A DNA stretch of 64,000 nt from Microbacterium proteolyticum (GTDB taxonomy: Bacteria; Actinomycetota; Actinomycetes; Actinomycetales; Microbacteriaceae). Below are positions 25,173 to 33,483 of the stretch, piece by piece (the stretch's first letter is position 1; every line of letters starts with the position of its first letter). The translations under genes were made by a program, and so were the position numbers. The DNA lies in assembly GCF_029639405.1 (NCBI RefSeq), contig NZ_CP121274.1, positions 3,410,001 to 3,474,000 on the forward strand, in the 5' to 3' direction. A model generated the notes under the pieces. The model saw only the letters and a program-made list of their open reading frames with translations. It was not told where the DNA came from and did no database searches.

Positions 25173-25691
25173 ATGACCGCCACCGCCCCGATCCTCGTCT
25201 TCATGGGCCCTGCCGGCACCGGTAAGTCCACCGTCGCCGGAATGCTCGCCGGCCGCCTCGGGTGGGACTTCCAGGAGGGCGACGACCTGCACCCCGCGGT
25301 CAACGTCGCGAAGATGGCGGCCGGGCACGCGCTGAACGACGACGACCGCTGGCCGTGGCTCGACCGCGTCGCCGCGTGGATCGACGGCGAGATCGCCGCG
25401 GGGCGCCCCGGCGTCATCACGTGCTCGGCTCTCAGGCGCAGCTACCGGGACGTGCTGCGCCGCGACGGCGTGACCTTCGTGCTGCTCATGGGCGACCCGA
25501 AGCTCGTGCTCGACCGTCTCCTGCGCCGCCAGGGCCACTTCATGCCGCCCGCCCTGCTCTCCTCGCAGTTCGAGACCCTGGAGATCCCGGATGCCGACGA
25601 GCAGGCGATCCAGATCGACCTCGACCTGACGCCGGGCGAGCAGGTGCAGGAGGTCATCGACCGCCTCCAGCTCACGCACAGCCCGTCCTGA
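25173..25691 (+). CDS. gntK: Gluconokinase
   Basis: A 172-residue cytoplasmic P-loop kinase that phosphorylates D-gluconate to 6-phosphogluconate. Walker A is GPAGTGKST at residues 12-20. Substrate and lid features of the GntK family follow: FQEGDDLHPAVNVAKMAAGH, LNDDDRWPWLDRVAAW, ITCSALRRSYRDVLR, and LRRQGHFMPPALLSSQFETL. Length is normal for bacterial GntK. It is 27 bp downstream of gntR and 85 bp upstream of gnd; its product is the substrate of that enzyme, so the gene order follows the pathway. Confidence 0.95.
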   Translation: MTATAPILVFMGPAGTGKSTVAGMLAGRLGWDFQEGDDLHPAVNVAKMAAGHALNDDDRWPWLDRVAAWIDGEIAAGRPGVITCSALRRSYRDVLRRDGVTFVLLMGDPKLVLDRLLRRQGHFMPPALLSSQFETLEIPDADEQAIQIDLDLTPGEQVQEVIDRLQLTHSPS

Positions 25692-25712
25692 AACACCCGC
25701 GGGCCGAGCCGA

Positions 25713-25718
25713 TAAAGT
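25713..25718 (+). promoter_or_regulatory. Possible -10 box of gnd
   Basis: TAAAGT fits TAnnnT and would start transcription near 25725, giving gnd a leader of about 50 nt that includes its ribosome site GGAG (25767-25770). No copy of the GntR operator core is seen here. Confidence 0.4.
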
Positions 25719-25776
25719 GGCGGAGGCGGCCCGCGTGAGCCCGCCCACCCCCTCGCACCTGAATACGGAGCAACGC

Positions 25777-27381
25777 ATGACGTCGACCACTCCCCCGACC
25801 GGACCTTCGACCGACCAGGATCAGGCCCCTCATCAGGCCGCCCAGGTGCACGAGGGTGCGCCCGGCATCGAAGAGGTGGAGCGTCCCACCGCCGAGGCCG
25901 ACTCCCGCCCCCAGGGTGACGGCGACGGCCGCGCCAACATCGGCGTCGTGGGCCTCGCGGTCATGGGCTCGAACCTGGCGCGCAACCTCGCCAGCCGCGA
26001 GGGCAACACCGTCGCGATCTTCAACCGCAGCCACGACAAGACCGAGCACGTGCTCGCCCAGCACCCCGAGGCGAACTTCGTCGCCTCCTTCTCGTACGAG
26101 GACTTCGCCGCGTCGCTGTCGAAGCCCCGCACCGCGATCATCATGGTCAAGGCCGGCCGCCCCACCGACTTCGTCATCGACGAGCTGGTGAAGGTCTTCG
26201 AACCGGGCGACATCATCGTCGACGGCGGCAACGCCCTGTTCACCGACACCATCCGCCGCGAGAAGGCCGTCCGCGAGACGGGAATCAACTTCGTCGGCAT
26301 GGGCGTCTCGGGCGGCGAAGAGGGCGCACTGCGCGGTCCCTCGATCATGCCCGGCGGCTCCGACGAGGCCTGGGCCACGCTCGGCCCGATCCTGAAGTCG
26401 ATCGCCGCGATCGCCGAGGGCGAGCCCTGCGTCACGCACGTCGGCCACGACGGCGCCGGCCACTTCGTGAAGATGGTGCACAACGGCATCGAGTACGCCG
26501 ACATGCAGCTCATCGCCGAGGCGTACGACCTCATCCGTCGCGCCACGGGCAAGACCCCCGCCGAGATCGCCGACGTCTTCGCCGAGTGGAACCGCGGCGA
26601 GCTGGAGTCGTACCTCATCGAGATCACCGCCGAGGTGCTGCGTCAGACCGACGCCGACACGGGCAAGCCCCTCGTCGACGTCATCCTCGACCAGGCCGGC
26701 GCCAAGGGCACGGGCGCCTGGACGGTGCAGACCGCCCTCGACCTGGGCGTGCCCGTCTCGGGCATCGCGGAGGCCACGTTCGCGCGGTCGCTGTCGAGCC
26801 ACCCCGAGCAGCGCGAGGTCTCGGGCGACCTCCCGGGCCCCGACATCTCGGAGGGCGTCGTCTTCCTCGAGGGCGAGGATGCCGACACCTTCATCGAGCA
26901 GGTGCGCCTGGCGCTGTACGCCTCGAAGATCGTCGCCTACAGCCAGGGCTTCGACGAGATCCGCGCCGGCGCAGCCCAGTACGACTGGAACATCGACCTC
27001 GGCGCGGTGTCGAAGATCTGGCGCGGCGGCTGCATCATCCGCGCGCAGTTCCTCAACCGCATCGCCGAGGCCTACGACGCCGAGCCCGGACTGCCCGTGC
27101 TGCTGACGGCACCGTACTTCGTCGAAGCCCTCGGCCGCGCTCAGACGCCGTGGCGCAACATCGTGTCGCTGGCGGCGGCCGCCGGCATCCCGGCTCCCGC
27201 GTTCAGCTCGTCGCTGGCCTACTACGACGGCCTGCGGGCCGAGCGTCTGCCCGCCGCCCTCATCCAGGGTCAGCGCGACTTCTTCGGTGCGCACACCTAC
27301 CGCCGCATCGACAAGGAGGGCACGTTCCACACCCTCTGGTCCGGCGACCGCACCGAGATCGAGGCAGAGGACACGCACTGA
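25777..27381 (+). CDS. gnd: 6-phosphogluconate dehydrogenase, decarboxylating
   Basis: A 534-residue enzyme oxidising 6-phosphogluconate to ribulose 5-phosphate with NADPH formation. Motifs: NIGVVGLAVMGSNLARNLAS (cofactor), VKAGRPTDFVIDEL, IIVDGGNALFTDT, GMGVSGGEEGALRGPSIMPGG, GHFVKMVHNGIEYADMQLI (catalytic Lys), KGTGAWTVQTALDLG, and a C-terminal FHTLWSGDRTEI. The first 52 residues (MTSTTPPTGPSTDQDQ onwards, rich in Pro, Gln, Thr and acidic residues) precede the usual N-terminus and look disordered. ATG 25777 has GGAG 6 nt upstream, and no better start lies nearer the domain. Linked to gntK and gntP, it completes gluconate entry to the pentose phosphate pathway. Confidence 0.96.
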   Translation: MTSTTPPTGPSTDQDQAPHQAAQVHEGAPGIEEVERPTAEADSRPQGDGDGRANIGVVGLAVMGSNLARNLASREGNTVAIFNRSHDKTEHVLAQHPEANFVASFSYEDFAASLSKPRTAIIMVKAGRPTDFVIDELVKVFEPGDIIVDGGNALFTDTIRREKAVRETGINFVGMGVSGGEEGALRGPSIMPGGSDEAWATLGPILKSIAAIAEGEPCVTHVGHDGAGHFVKMVHNGIEYADMQLIAEAYDLIRRATGKTPAEIADVFAEWNRGELESYLIEITAEVLRQTDADTGKPLVDVILDQAGAKGTGAWTVQTALDLGVPVSGIAEATFARSLSSHPEQREVSGDLPGPDISEGVVFLEGEDADTFIEQVRLALYASKIVAYSQGFDEIRAGAAQYDWNIDLGAVSKIWRGGCIIRAQFLNRIAEAYDAEPGLPVLLTAPYFVEALGRAQTPWRNIVSLAAAAGIPAPAFSSSLAYYDGLRAERLPAALIQGQRDFFGAHTYRRIDKEGTFHTLWSGDRTEIEAEDTH

Positions 27382-27839
27382 CGACAGCGCTCACGAGGCG
27401 GCGGCGGGCGTTGCTCGTCGCCGCCTCGGCGCTGTATGCCTTCGGGCTCTGGTGGATGACTCTGCGCCCCACGCCGTACGACGACGGCACGGCGGGAGTG
27501 CTTCGCGCGTTCCTCGGACTCCTCGCCTCCTCGCCGGTGACGGCATGGGTCACCTTCGACGTCGTCGAGTTCGCCGCCAACGTCGTGATGTTCGTCCCGT
27601 TCGGTGTGCTCGCGATCCTCTGGGGCGGGGCCTGGTGGGTCGGCATCCTGAGCGGTCTGGCCACGAGCGCGGTGATCGAGACGAGCCAGGCGCTGTTCCT
27701 GCCGACGCGCGTCGCCGACGCGCGCGACCTCTTGGCGAACACCCTCGGCACGGCCCTCGGAGTCGTCGTGGGACTGCTCGTGGCGCGCGCTGTCCGTCTT
27801 CACAGCGAGCGCATAGCCGACGCCATAGAAAGCTCATAG
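27378..27839 (+). CDS. VanZ-like membrane protein with probable CTG start
   Basis: A 153-residue VanZ-family membrane protein with four helices: ALLVAASALYAFGLWWMTL, VEFAANVVMFVPFGVLAIL, WWVGILSGLATSAVIETSQA and ANTLGTALGVVVGLLVARAV. The family pattern NVVMFVPFG...IETSQ...R.AD..DLL.NTLG is clear. No in-frame ATG or GTG lies ahead of helix 1. CTG 27378 overlaps the gnd stop (CTGA), has AGAGGA 6 nt upstream and adds the basic RRRR expected before a first helix. TTG 27411 is the alternative, giving 142 residues starting inside helix 1. Family members are linked to teicoplanin resistance or polysaccharide metabolism; the role here is unknown. Confidence 0.8.
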   Translation: MTTALTRRRRALLVAASALYAFGLWWMTLRPTPYDDGTAGVLRAFLGLLASSPVTAWVTFDVVEFAANVVMFVPFGVLAILWGGAWWVGILSGLATSAVIETSQALFLPTRVADARDLLANTLGTALGVVVGLLVARAVRLHSERIADAIESS

Positions 27840-27841
27840 AT
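27812..27841. promoter_or_regulatory. Three CATAG direct repeats before the response regulator gene
   Basis: CATAG occurs at 27812, 27824 and 27835, at steps of 12 and 11 bp, about one helical turn. OmpR-family regulators commonly bind direct repeats with this phasing, so this may be an autoregulatory site. It lies inside the last codons of the VanZ-like gene, ending 12 bp before ATG 27853. Confidence 0.5.
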
Positions 27842-27852
27842 ACCGGCGCACA

Positions 27853-28596
27853 ATGAGAGCCATGACCGCAACGGCCCCTGCTCCCGCCTTCACCCGCCCG
27901 GACGGCAGCGCCCTCCGCGTCCTCGTCGTCGACGACGAGCAGATGCTCACCGACCTGCTGTCGATGGCCCTCCGCATGGAGGGCTGGGAGGTCCGCACCG
28001 CGGGCTCCGGCTTCGACGCCCTGCAGTCCGCCCGCGACTTCGAACCGGATGCCATGGTGCTCGACATCATGATGCCCGACCTCGACGGGATGGCCGTGCT
28101 GCAGCGGCTGCGCCACTCGGGCAACGACGTTCCGGTGCTCTTCCTCACCGCGAAGGACGCCGTCGCCGACCGGGTCGCGGGGCTCACCGCGGGGGGCGAC
28201 GACTACGTCACGAAGCCCTTCAGCCTCGAAGAGGTCGTGGCGCGACTGCGCGGCCTCATGCGCCGCGCCGGCACCGCGTCCACGCGCGACTCCGAGCCGA
28301 TCCTCCGCGTGGGCGACCTGTCGCTGAACGAGGACAGCCACGAAGTGGTGCGCGCGGGCACCGAGATCGAGCTGACCGCCACGGAGTTCGAGCTGCTGCG
28401 CTTCCTCATGCGCAACCAGCGCCGCGTCGTGTCGAAGGCGCAGATCCTGGACCGCGTCTGGAACTACGACTTCGGCGGGCGCTCGAGCGTCGTCGAGCTG
28501 TACATCTCGTACCTCCGCAAGAAGATCGACGCGGGCCACGAACCGCTCATCCACACGGTCCGGGGCGTCGGCTACATGATCAAAGCGCCTCAGTGA
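27853..28596 (+). CDS. OmpR/PhoB-family response regulator
   Basis: A 247-residue two-component regulator. The receiver domain shows the acidic pair in LVVDDEQ, phosphoacceptor Asp71 in MVLDIMMPDLDG, the conserved Thr in FLTAKDA and Lys in YVTKPFSLEE. The C-terminal winged helix includes ELTATEFELLRFLMRNQRRV, ILDRVWNYDFGGRSSVVELY and HTVRGVGYMIK. ATG 27853 or 27862 could be the start; neither has a ribosome site, and the gap to the VanZ-like stop is 13 bp, so translation may be near-leaderless or coupled. Its stop overlaps the histidine kinase start (GTGA). The stimulus is unknown. Confidence 0.95.
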   Translation: MRAMTATAPAPAFTRPDGSALRVLVVDDEQMLTDLLSMALRMEGWEVRTAGSGFDALQSARDFEPDAMVLDIMMPDLDGMAVLQRLRHSGNDVPVLFLTAKDAVADRVAGLTAGGDDYVTKPFSLEEVVARLRGLMRRAGTASTRDSEPILRVGDLSLNEDSHEVVRAGTEIELTATEFELLRFLMRNQRRVVSKAQILDRVWNYDFGGRSSVVELYISYLRKKIDAGHEPLIHTVRGVGYMIKAPQ

Positions 28597-30086
28597 CCCG
28601 ACAGAAGGCGCGCCACCGCTGGACGCTGCAGTCGCGCCTGATGGTCGCGGTGATCGGCATGGTGGCGTTCATCCTGGTGATGATCGCGGTGTCCACGAGC
28701 GCGATCATCACGGGCGTCCTGCAGACGAACCTCACGGCGCAGGTCGCGGCCGCCGGCAACAACGTCGCGGTCGGACCGACGAGCACCGCGAGCGATGTCC
28801 TCGCCGGGGGCCCGTTCCCCGATGGCACCGTGCTCGTGCTGCGCAGCGCCAGCACCGGCGACACCGGCGCCTACGTCGACGGACGGTCGGTGAAGGCGCT
28901 CGACGACGAGCAGGTGAGCGAGATCCGCGACGCCGTCGCGAACGCCGTCACGACCGGGGCCTCCTCGTCCGACACCGTCGATCTGCCGGGCCTCGGGGAT
29001 TACCGCATCGGCGTGCGAGGGAACCAGTTCGGGACCGTCGCGGTGCTCGGACTCCCCCTCAGCCAGATCACCGCGACGATCGGCACCATCCTCACCACGG
29101 TCGCCCTGGTGACGGCGGGCGGTCTGCTGCTGCTCTCCGCGATCATCGCGGTCGTCATCCGCGTGGGCCTCCGGCCGCTGCGCTCCGTCGCCGAGACCGC
29201 CACCCGGGTGGCCTCCATCCGGATGGACCAGGGCGACGTCTCGATCGACGAACGCGTGCCCGAGGAGCAGGTGGACGAGCACAGCGAGATCGGACAGGTC
29301 GGTCTGGCGCTCAACTCGCTGCTGGACCGGGTCGACGCCTCACTCGCCGCCCGCCAGCGTAACGAAGAACTGATGCGCCGATTCGTCGCGGATGCCAGTC
29401 ACGAGCTGCGCACTCCCCTGGCATCCATCCGGGGGTTCTCCGAGCTGTCGCTGCGCGCCATCCGCCAGTCGCAGGACGACGAGAGCCGACAGCGCATCGC
29501 GATGGCCGTGGAAACGACCGAGCAGTCGCTCGAGCGCATCCAGGCGCAGTCGCTGCGGATGACCACGCTCGTCGAGGACCTGTTGCTTCTTGCGCGCCTG
29601 GACGAGGGACAGGAACTCGTCTACGGCACCGTCGACCTCACGCGTCTCGCGGTCGAGGCGGTCGGCGACGCGCGCCCCGCCGGCCCGGATCACGCGTGGT
29701 CGCTCGACGTCGACGACGAGCCGGTGGAGCTCGCCGGTGACGCGGCGCGCCTGAACCAGGTCGTGGCCAATCTGCTCGCCAACGCCCGTACGCACACACC
29801 CGCCGGGACGGAGGTCACGGTCTCGGTGACGCGTGAGGGCGAGGACGCCGTGCTCCGCGTGCACGACGACGGTCCCGGAATCGACCCGTCCGTGGCCCCG
29901 CAGCTGTTCGCGCGGTTCTCCCGCGCCGACCGGTCGCGCGATCGCAAGACCGGCGGCACGGGCCTCGGGCTGTCGATCGCGAAGGCGATCGTGGAGGCCC
30001 ACGACGGCACGCTCACGGTGCAGAGCACACCGGGCGACACGACGTTCGAGATGCGGCTCCCGGCCAAGCCCGCCGACCCGGTGTGA
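28593..30086 (+). CDS. Sensor histidine kinase of the two-component pair
   Basis: A 497-residue membrane kinase. TM1 is at about 16-40 (LMVAVIGMVAFILVMIAVST), an extracytoplasmic sensor domain of roughly 120 residues follows, then TM2 (VALVTAGGLLLLSAIIAVVI), a HAMP linker, the dimerisation box with His270 in DASHELRTPLASIRG, and the ATPase domain with NQVVANLLANARTH (N box), VHDDGPGID (G1), FSRADRSRDRKTGGTG (F) and GLGLSIAKAIVEAHDG (G2). GTG 28593 overlaps the regulator's stop. It should phosphorylate Asp71 of the neighbouring regulator. The sensor domain gives no clue to its ligand. Confidence 0.95.
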   Translation: MTRQKARHRWTLQSRLMVAVIGMVAFILVMIAVSTSAIITGVLQTNLTAQVAAAGNNVAVGPTSTASDVLAGGPFPDGTVLVLRSASTGDTGAYVDGRSVKALDDEQVSEIRDAVANAVTTGASSSDTVDLPGLGDYRIGVRGNQFGTVAVLGLPLSQITATIGTILTTVALVTAGGLLLLSAIIAVVIRVGLRPLRSVAETATRVASIRMDQGDVSIDERVPEEQVDEHSEIGQVGLALNSLLDRVDASLAARQRNEELMRRFVADASHELRTPLASIRGFSELSLRAIRQSQDDESRQRIAMAVETTEQSLERIQAQSLRMTTLVEDLLLLARLDEGQELVYGTVDLTRLAVEAVGDARPAGPDHAWSLDVDDEPVELAGDAARLNQVVANLLANARTHTPAGTEVTVSVTREGEDAVLRVHDDGPGIDPSVAPQLFARFSRADRSRDRKTGGTGLGLSIAKAIVEAHDGTLTVQSTPGDTTFEMRLPAKPADPV

Positions 30087-30237
30087 CACGGCCCCGGCGA
30101 ACCGATGTCACCCGGCGTTGGCGGCAGGTCGCCCACCGTCACTTTTCGGAAACGTCCCTCTCGATAGGCTGGGCATCACCTGGGGGGCCCGGGTCCTTCT
30201 CGCGGAAGTCGAGGAGGAGCAATCGGAGGTCTGTGTG

Positions 30238-31008
30238 ATGGTTCGTGCCCGCATGTGCGGATTCCTCACCGTCGCCGTCATCGCATCGGTCATCTCGACC
30301 GCCGGCGCGGCGCGCGCGGAGACCGTACCCGCACCGGAGCCCTCCGGCGGCGTCATCGACCAGCCGGCATTGCCCGGCGGCGACCCCCCTCACAACGAGT
30401 CCTCGGTACCCGAAGGCACGTTCTCCCCCGATTCCGAGGAACCGGTGCCGACCGGGTGGTCGACGGTGCGTCCGGAGGCACCCATCGGCACCGGCACGTT
30501 CGAGTCGAGCCACCCCGCCGAGACCGCCATACCGTACTTCCCCTCAGGAGGCCGAACGACGACGTATCGCGGCACGGACGGCGAGGTGCCGCAGGACATC
30601 GCCCCCGCGCCTCAGGGTGTCGAATCGGTGGAGGAGCCCGCCGAGACAGCCCCCGCATCGCCCTCCCCGGAGGTTCCCTCCGCATCACCGTCCCCCACCG
30701 GGACACCGGAACCATCGGTGCAACCGGAGACGGCCGAGCCGACGATCTCGGCGCAGAGAGCGCCCGCGTCCGCCCTGCCCGGTCTGATCATCGGCATCAT
30801 CGTCCTCGTCGCCGGAGTGGCGATCGTGGGGTATCGCCGACCGGTGTACGCAGCCGCGGCGCGAGCGGAGGCGCGGTGGTTCACGAGGGGTTCCGCCGAC
30901 CGCGCTCCGCGACTCCGGGGCCCCTTCCCGGTCGCCCTCGTCGGTGCATTCGGTGCGCTGGCGGGCGTCGTCACGATCGGCTACGTGCTGTGGGGGCTCT
31001 CGGGCTGA
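30238..31008 (+). CDS. Secreted, membrane-anchored Pro/Ser/Glu-rich protein
   Basis: A 256-residue protein with a signal peptide (VRARMCGFLTVAVIASVIST, predicted cleavage after AARA near residue 27), an extracytoplasmic region of about 155 residues rich in Pro, Ser, Glu and Thr (for example PASPSPEVPSASPSPTG), then two C-terminal membrane helices (LPGLIIGIIVLVAGVAIVGY and VALVGAFGALAGVVTIGYVL) separated by a basic loop. No domain is recognised. GGAGG lies 8 nt before ATG 30238. It is 151 bp downstream of the histidine kinase on the same strand, with a TAGGCT -10-like box at 30165-30170, so it may be a target of that system. Function unknown. Confidence 0.78.
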   Translation: MVRARMCGFLTVAVIASVISTAGAARAETVPAPEPSGGVIDQPALPGGDPPHNESSVPEGTFSPDSEEPVPTGWSTVRPEAPIGTGTFESSHPAETAIPYFPSGGRTTTYRGTDGEVPQDIAPAPQGVESVEEPAETAPASPSPEVPSASPSPTGTPEPSVQPETAEPTISAQRAPASALPGLIIGIIVLVAGVAIVGYRRPVYAAAARAEARWFTRGSADRAPRLRGPFPVALVGAFGALAGVVTIGYVLWGLSG

Positions 31009-31050
31009 TCGCCCGGACGGCGATTCGCGGGAACCGGACGCCGGCCTTCG

Positions 31051-32604
31051 TCAGTACCCCGCGAAGGCGTCCGTGGTGAGCGAGGTCGCGCGCGACAGCG
31101 CGGGGGCGAGCGACGCGATCAGCCGCGGCGGTCCGGACACGTACGCCGTGCGCTGCGCGATGTCGGGCACCGTGCGCAGGAGCGCATCGGCATCCACCCG
31201 GTCGGGACCGGCCCACACCCACCCGGCGGGAAGGTCACGCGGCTCGTCGCGGGAGAACACGACCACGGGGATGCCGGCGGCCGCGATGTCGTCGCGGAAC
31301 GCGAGCTCGCTCGCTTCGGAGACGACGTACACGAGCACGACGTCGCGGGTCTGACCGGTCGCCGTGAGGTGACGCAGCTGCGAGACGAACGGCGTCACGC
31401 CGATGCCGGCCGCGACCAGGAGCACCGGGGACGTCGGACGCGACGGAAGCACGAAGTCGCCCCACACGCCTGTCACGGCGAGCGTGCCACCGACCGGCAC
31501 CGCGGCGAGGGCTCGCTTGTACGACGACTGCGAGCCGTCCTTGAAGGCGATGCGCACGGTCGGCAGGTCCTCGGGGGCCGAGGCGATCGAGAACTCCCTC
31601 CGCGTGCCGCGGGCGTCGGGACGGCGGTGCGGCACGTCGAGCTCGAGATACTGCCCGGGCGAGAAGGTGAACGACCGCTCGGCCCGGAACGTCAGCTCGC
31701 GCACGGTCGGGGTGAGGTCGCGTCGCGCCTCGAGCCGGAGTCGCACGGCGGCGCGCAGGCAGAACAGGAACGCCACGAGATTGCCCACCAGCAACGCACG
31801 CTCCTGACCGAGGGTGATCCCCCCGAGCGCGATCGGCCAGCCCGCGAGCACGCCGACGACGACGGCGACGACGAACTGCTGCCGGCGACGGGGAGGCAGG
31901 GTCAGCGGCTCGGACAGCATGAACGCGCCGAGGAACAGGAACGGCGACGAGAACGCGACCTGCACGAGCACTGCCGGAACGTCGACGGGGAAGCCCGCCG
32001 CCTGGAACTGCACGGTCGTGCGGACGAACGCCACCACGGCCGCCACCAGCCAGAACACCGCCACGATCGCGAAGCGCTCGGTGCGCGCCAGGAGCAGGAT
32101 CCCCAGCACCAGCACGGGACCTGCGAGCCAGGGCGACCCCACCCACCACGCCGAGGCGCCGAGGTCGGGAGCCCAGATGCCCACGATCGTGAGCACGGTC
32201 GCGCCCGTCGCCGCCGGGTTGAAGATGTGCCGCCCGCGCCACGCGAGCACGTACTTCGACAGGGATGCCGCGACCCCGGCGAGCACGAGCCCCGCGAGGC
32301 CCAGCGGCTCCACGGTCGGGCGTACGACGAACAGCAGGATCGCGGCCGTGATCAGCGAGGACTCCAGGCGCCGTGGCATCCGGAGCACGCTCTGCGCGAC
32401 GAGGTCGGTGAGGCCGCACGCGAGGGCGAGCACCACGGCGCTCACGAGGATCTCGAGCGGGTCGGGGACCACGAGTCCCGCGAACGCCAGGGCGAGGGCG
32501 ATGAGCGTCAGAAGGCCCAGCGACGCCAGCACGAGCCGGTACATCGAGACGCGGCCGAGGACGCCGAGGACCCGGGTCGAACCGGCGGTCAGGGTCGCAC
32601 TCAT
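31051..32604 (-). CDS. RnfD/NqrB-like membrane domain fused to a ferredoxin-NADP reductase-type domain
   Basis: A 517-residue two-part redox protein. Residues 1-285 form an RnfD/NqrB-type membrane domain with about nine to ten helices and the landmark RHIFNPAATGATVLTIVG near residues 125-142. Residues 290-517 form a flavin reductase: FSPGQYLELDVP, RREFSIAS (flavin-binding RxxS), FKDGSQSSYKRAL, VLLVAAGIGVTPFVSQLRHL (NAD(P) site) and YVSGPPRLI near the C-terminus. It probably moves electrons from cytoplasmic NAD(P)H across the membrane. The ATG overlaps the apbE stop (TGATG). A TGAT word at residues 133-136 resembles an ApbE flavinylation motif, but it overlaps the conserved FNPA segment and may be coincidental. 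Confidence 0.85.
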   Translation of the reverse strand: MSATLTAGSTRVLGVLGRVSMYRLVLASLGLLTLIALALAFAGLVVPDPLEILVSAVVLALACGLTDLVAQSVLRMPRRLESSLITAAILLFVVRPTVEPLGLAGLVLAGVAASLSKYVLAWRGRHIFNPAATGATVLTIVGIWAPDLGASAWWVGSPWLAGPVLVLGILLLARTERFAIVAVFWLVAAVVAFVRTTVQFQAAGFPVDVPAVLVQVAFSSPFLFLGAFMLSEPLTLPPRRRQQFVVAVVVGVLAGWPIALGGITLGQERALLVGNLVAFLFCLRAAVRLRLEARRDLTPTVRELTFRAERSFTFSPGQYLELDVPHRRPDARGTRREFSIASAPEDLPTVRIAFKDGSQSSYKRALAAVPVGGTLAVTGVWGDFVLPSRPTSPVLLVAAGIGVTPFVSQLRHLTATGQTRDVVLVYVVSEASELAFRDDIAAAGIPVVVFSRDEPRDLPAGWVWAGPDRVDADALLRTVPDIAQRTAYVSGPPRLIASLAPALSRATSLTTDAFAGY

Positions 32605-33479
32605 CAGAAGATCTCTCCCTCGAATCCGGGCGACCACTCCACGCGGCCGTCGGTGCGCATCCGCACCCAGGGTGCGTTCCAGGCGGCCGCGAGCTCGGGA
32701 CCGCCGTCGAAGAACAGGGCCGTCGCCAAGGCGTCCGCGCGCATCGCGGTGTCGGCGACCGCCCAGGTGGCCGCGTACGCCTGGACGGGCGCTCCCGTGC
32801 GGGCGTCGAGGACGTGGTGGAGTCCGTCGCCCCACGCGCGGCGCGTGATGGCCGAGGCGCAGAGCGCCGCATCGCGGACCTCCACGATGCCGATCGCGCG
32901 GGTGGGGTCGTACGGGTGCTCGAGTCCGATGCGGACGGGCGCTCCGCTCACCGCGAGGTCTCCGGAACCGTCGACGATCACGTCGCCGTCGACATCGGTG
33001 CGAACGACCTCGAGCACGCGGTCCACCAGTCGCCCCTTGCCGAGCGCGCCCACGTCGAGCGTGGCGGGGCGGGACAGCGAGAGGAGGCCGCTCCCCCACG
33101 TCACGACCGCGCGCCAGTCCGGCGCGGGCTCCGGCGACCCCCACGGCGCGAGGGTCAGGCGCGCGTCGTACCCGAGCCGGGCCAGGGCGTCGCCGACGAG
33201 CGGGTTCACCGCCCCGCGCGTCGCGACGTCGAGCTCGTCGTAGAGCGCCAGCATGGCATCCGTGTCGCGAGGCGCGTCGACGGATGCCACGCGTCCCTCC
33301 GCGAGCGAGGACACCAGCGAGTCGCCGCGGAAACGCGACCACTCGCGGTCGAACCCGTCGACGACGTCGGCGACCGCGGCGCGCGTGGCCTCGGGCAACG
33401 GCTCCGCCGTCTCGATCGCCCAGGCGGTGCCGATCGCGTCGAACGTCCACACCGCACCGGTCGCGGTCACCGAGGTCAC
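32604..33479 (-). CDS. apbE: FAD:protein FMN transferase (ApbE)
   Basis: A 291-residue ApbE-family enzyme that attaches FMN from FAD to Thr/Ser of target proteins outside the cytoplasm. Family features are FDREWSRFRGDSLVSSL, NPLVGDALARLGYD, LDVGALGKGRLVDRV, VIVDGSGDLAVSG, and ADTAMRADALATALFF with the metal-binding Asp/Thr. There is no obvious signal peptide or lipobox, which many exported ApbE proteins have; this leaves its location open. GTG 33479 begins 4 bp after the stop of the FMN-binding lipoprotein gene, which should be its substrate. The stop overlaps the RnfD-like gene. Confidence 0.93.
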   Translation of the reverse strand: MTSVTATGAVWTFDAIGTAWAIETAEPLPEATRAAVADVVDGFDREWSRFRGDSLVSSLAEGRVASVDAPRDTDAMLALYDELDVATRGAVNPLVGDALARLGYDARLTLAPWGSPEPAPDWRAVVTWGSGLLSLSRPATLDVGALGKGRLVDRVLEVVRTDVDGDVIVDGSGDLAVSGAPVRIGLEHPYDPTRAIGIVEVRDAALCASAITRRAWGDGLHHVLDARTGAPVQAYAATWAVADTAMRADALATALFFDGGPELAAAWNAPWVRMRTDGRVEWSPGFEGEIF

Positions 33480-33483
33480 GAGA

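Noticed and set aside
31175..32225. TGAT in the RnfD-like domain as a proven covalent FMN site
   Set aside because: It lies within the conserved FNPA segment of the family and not at the equivalent position I would expect for the flavinylated Thr; noted only as a possibility.
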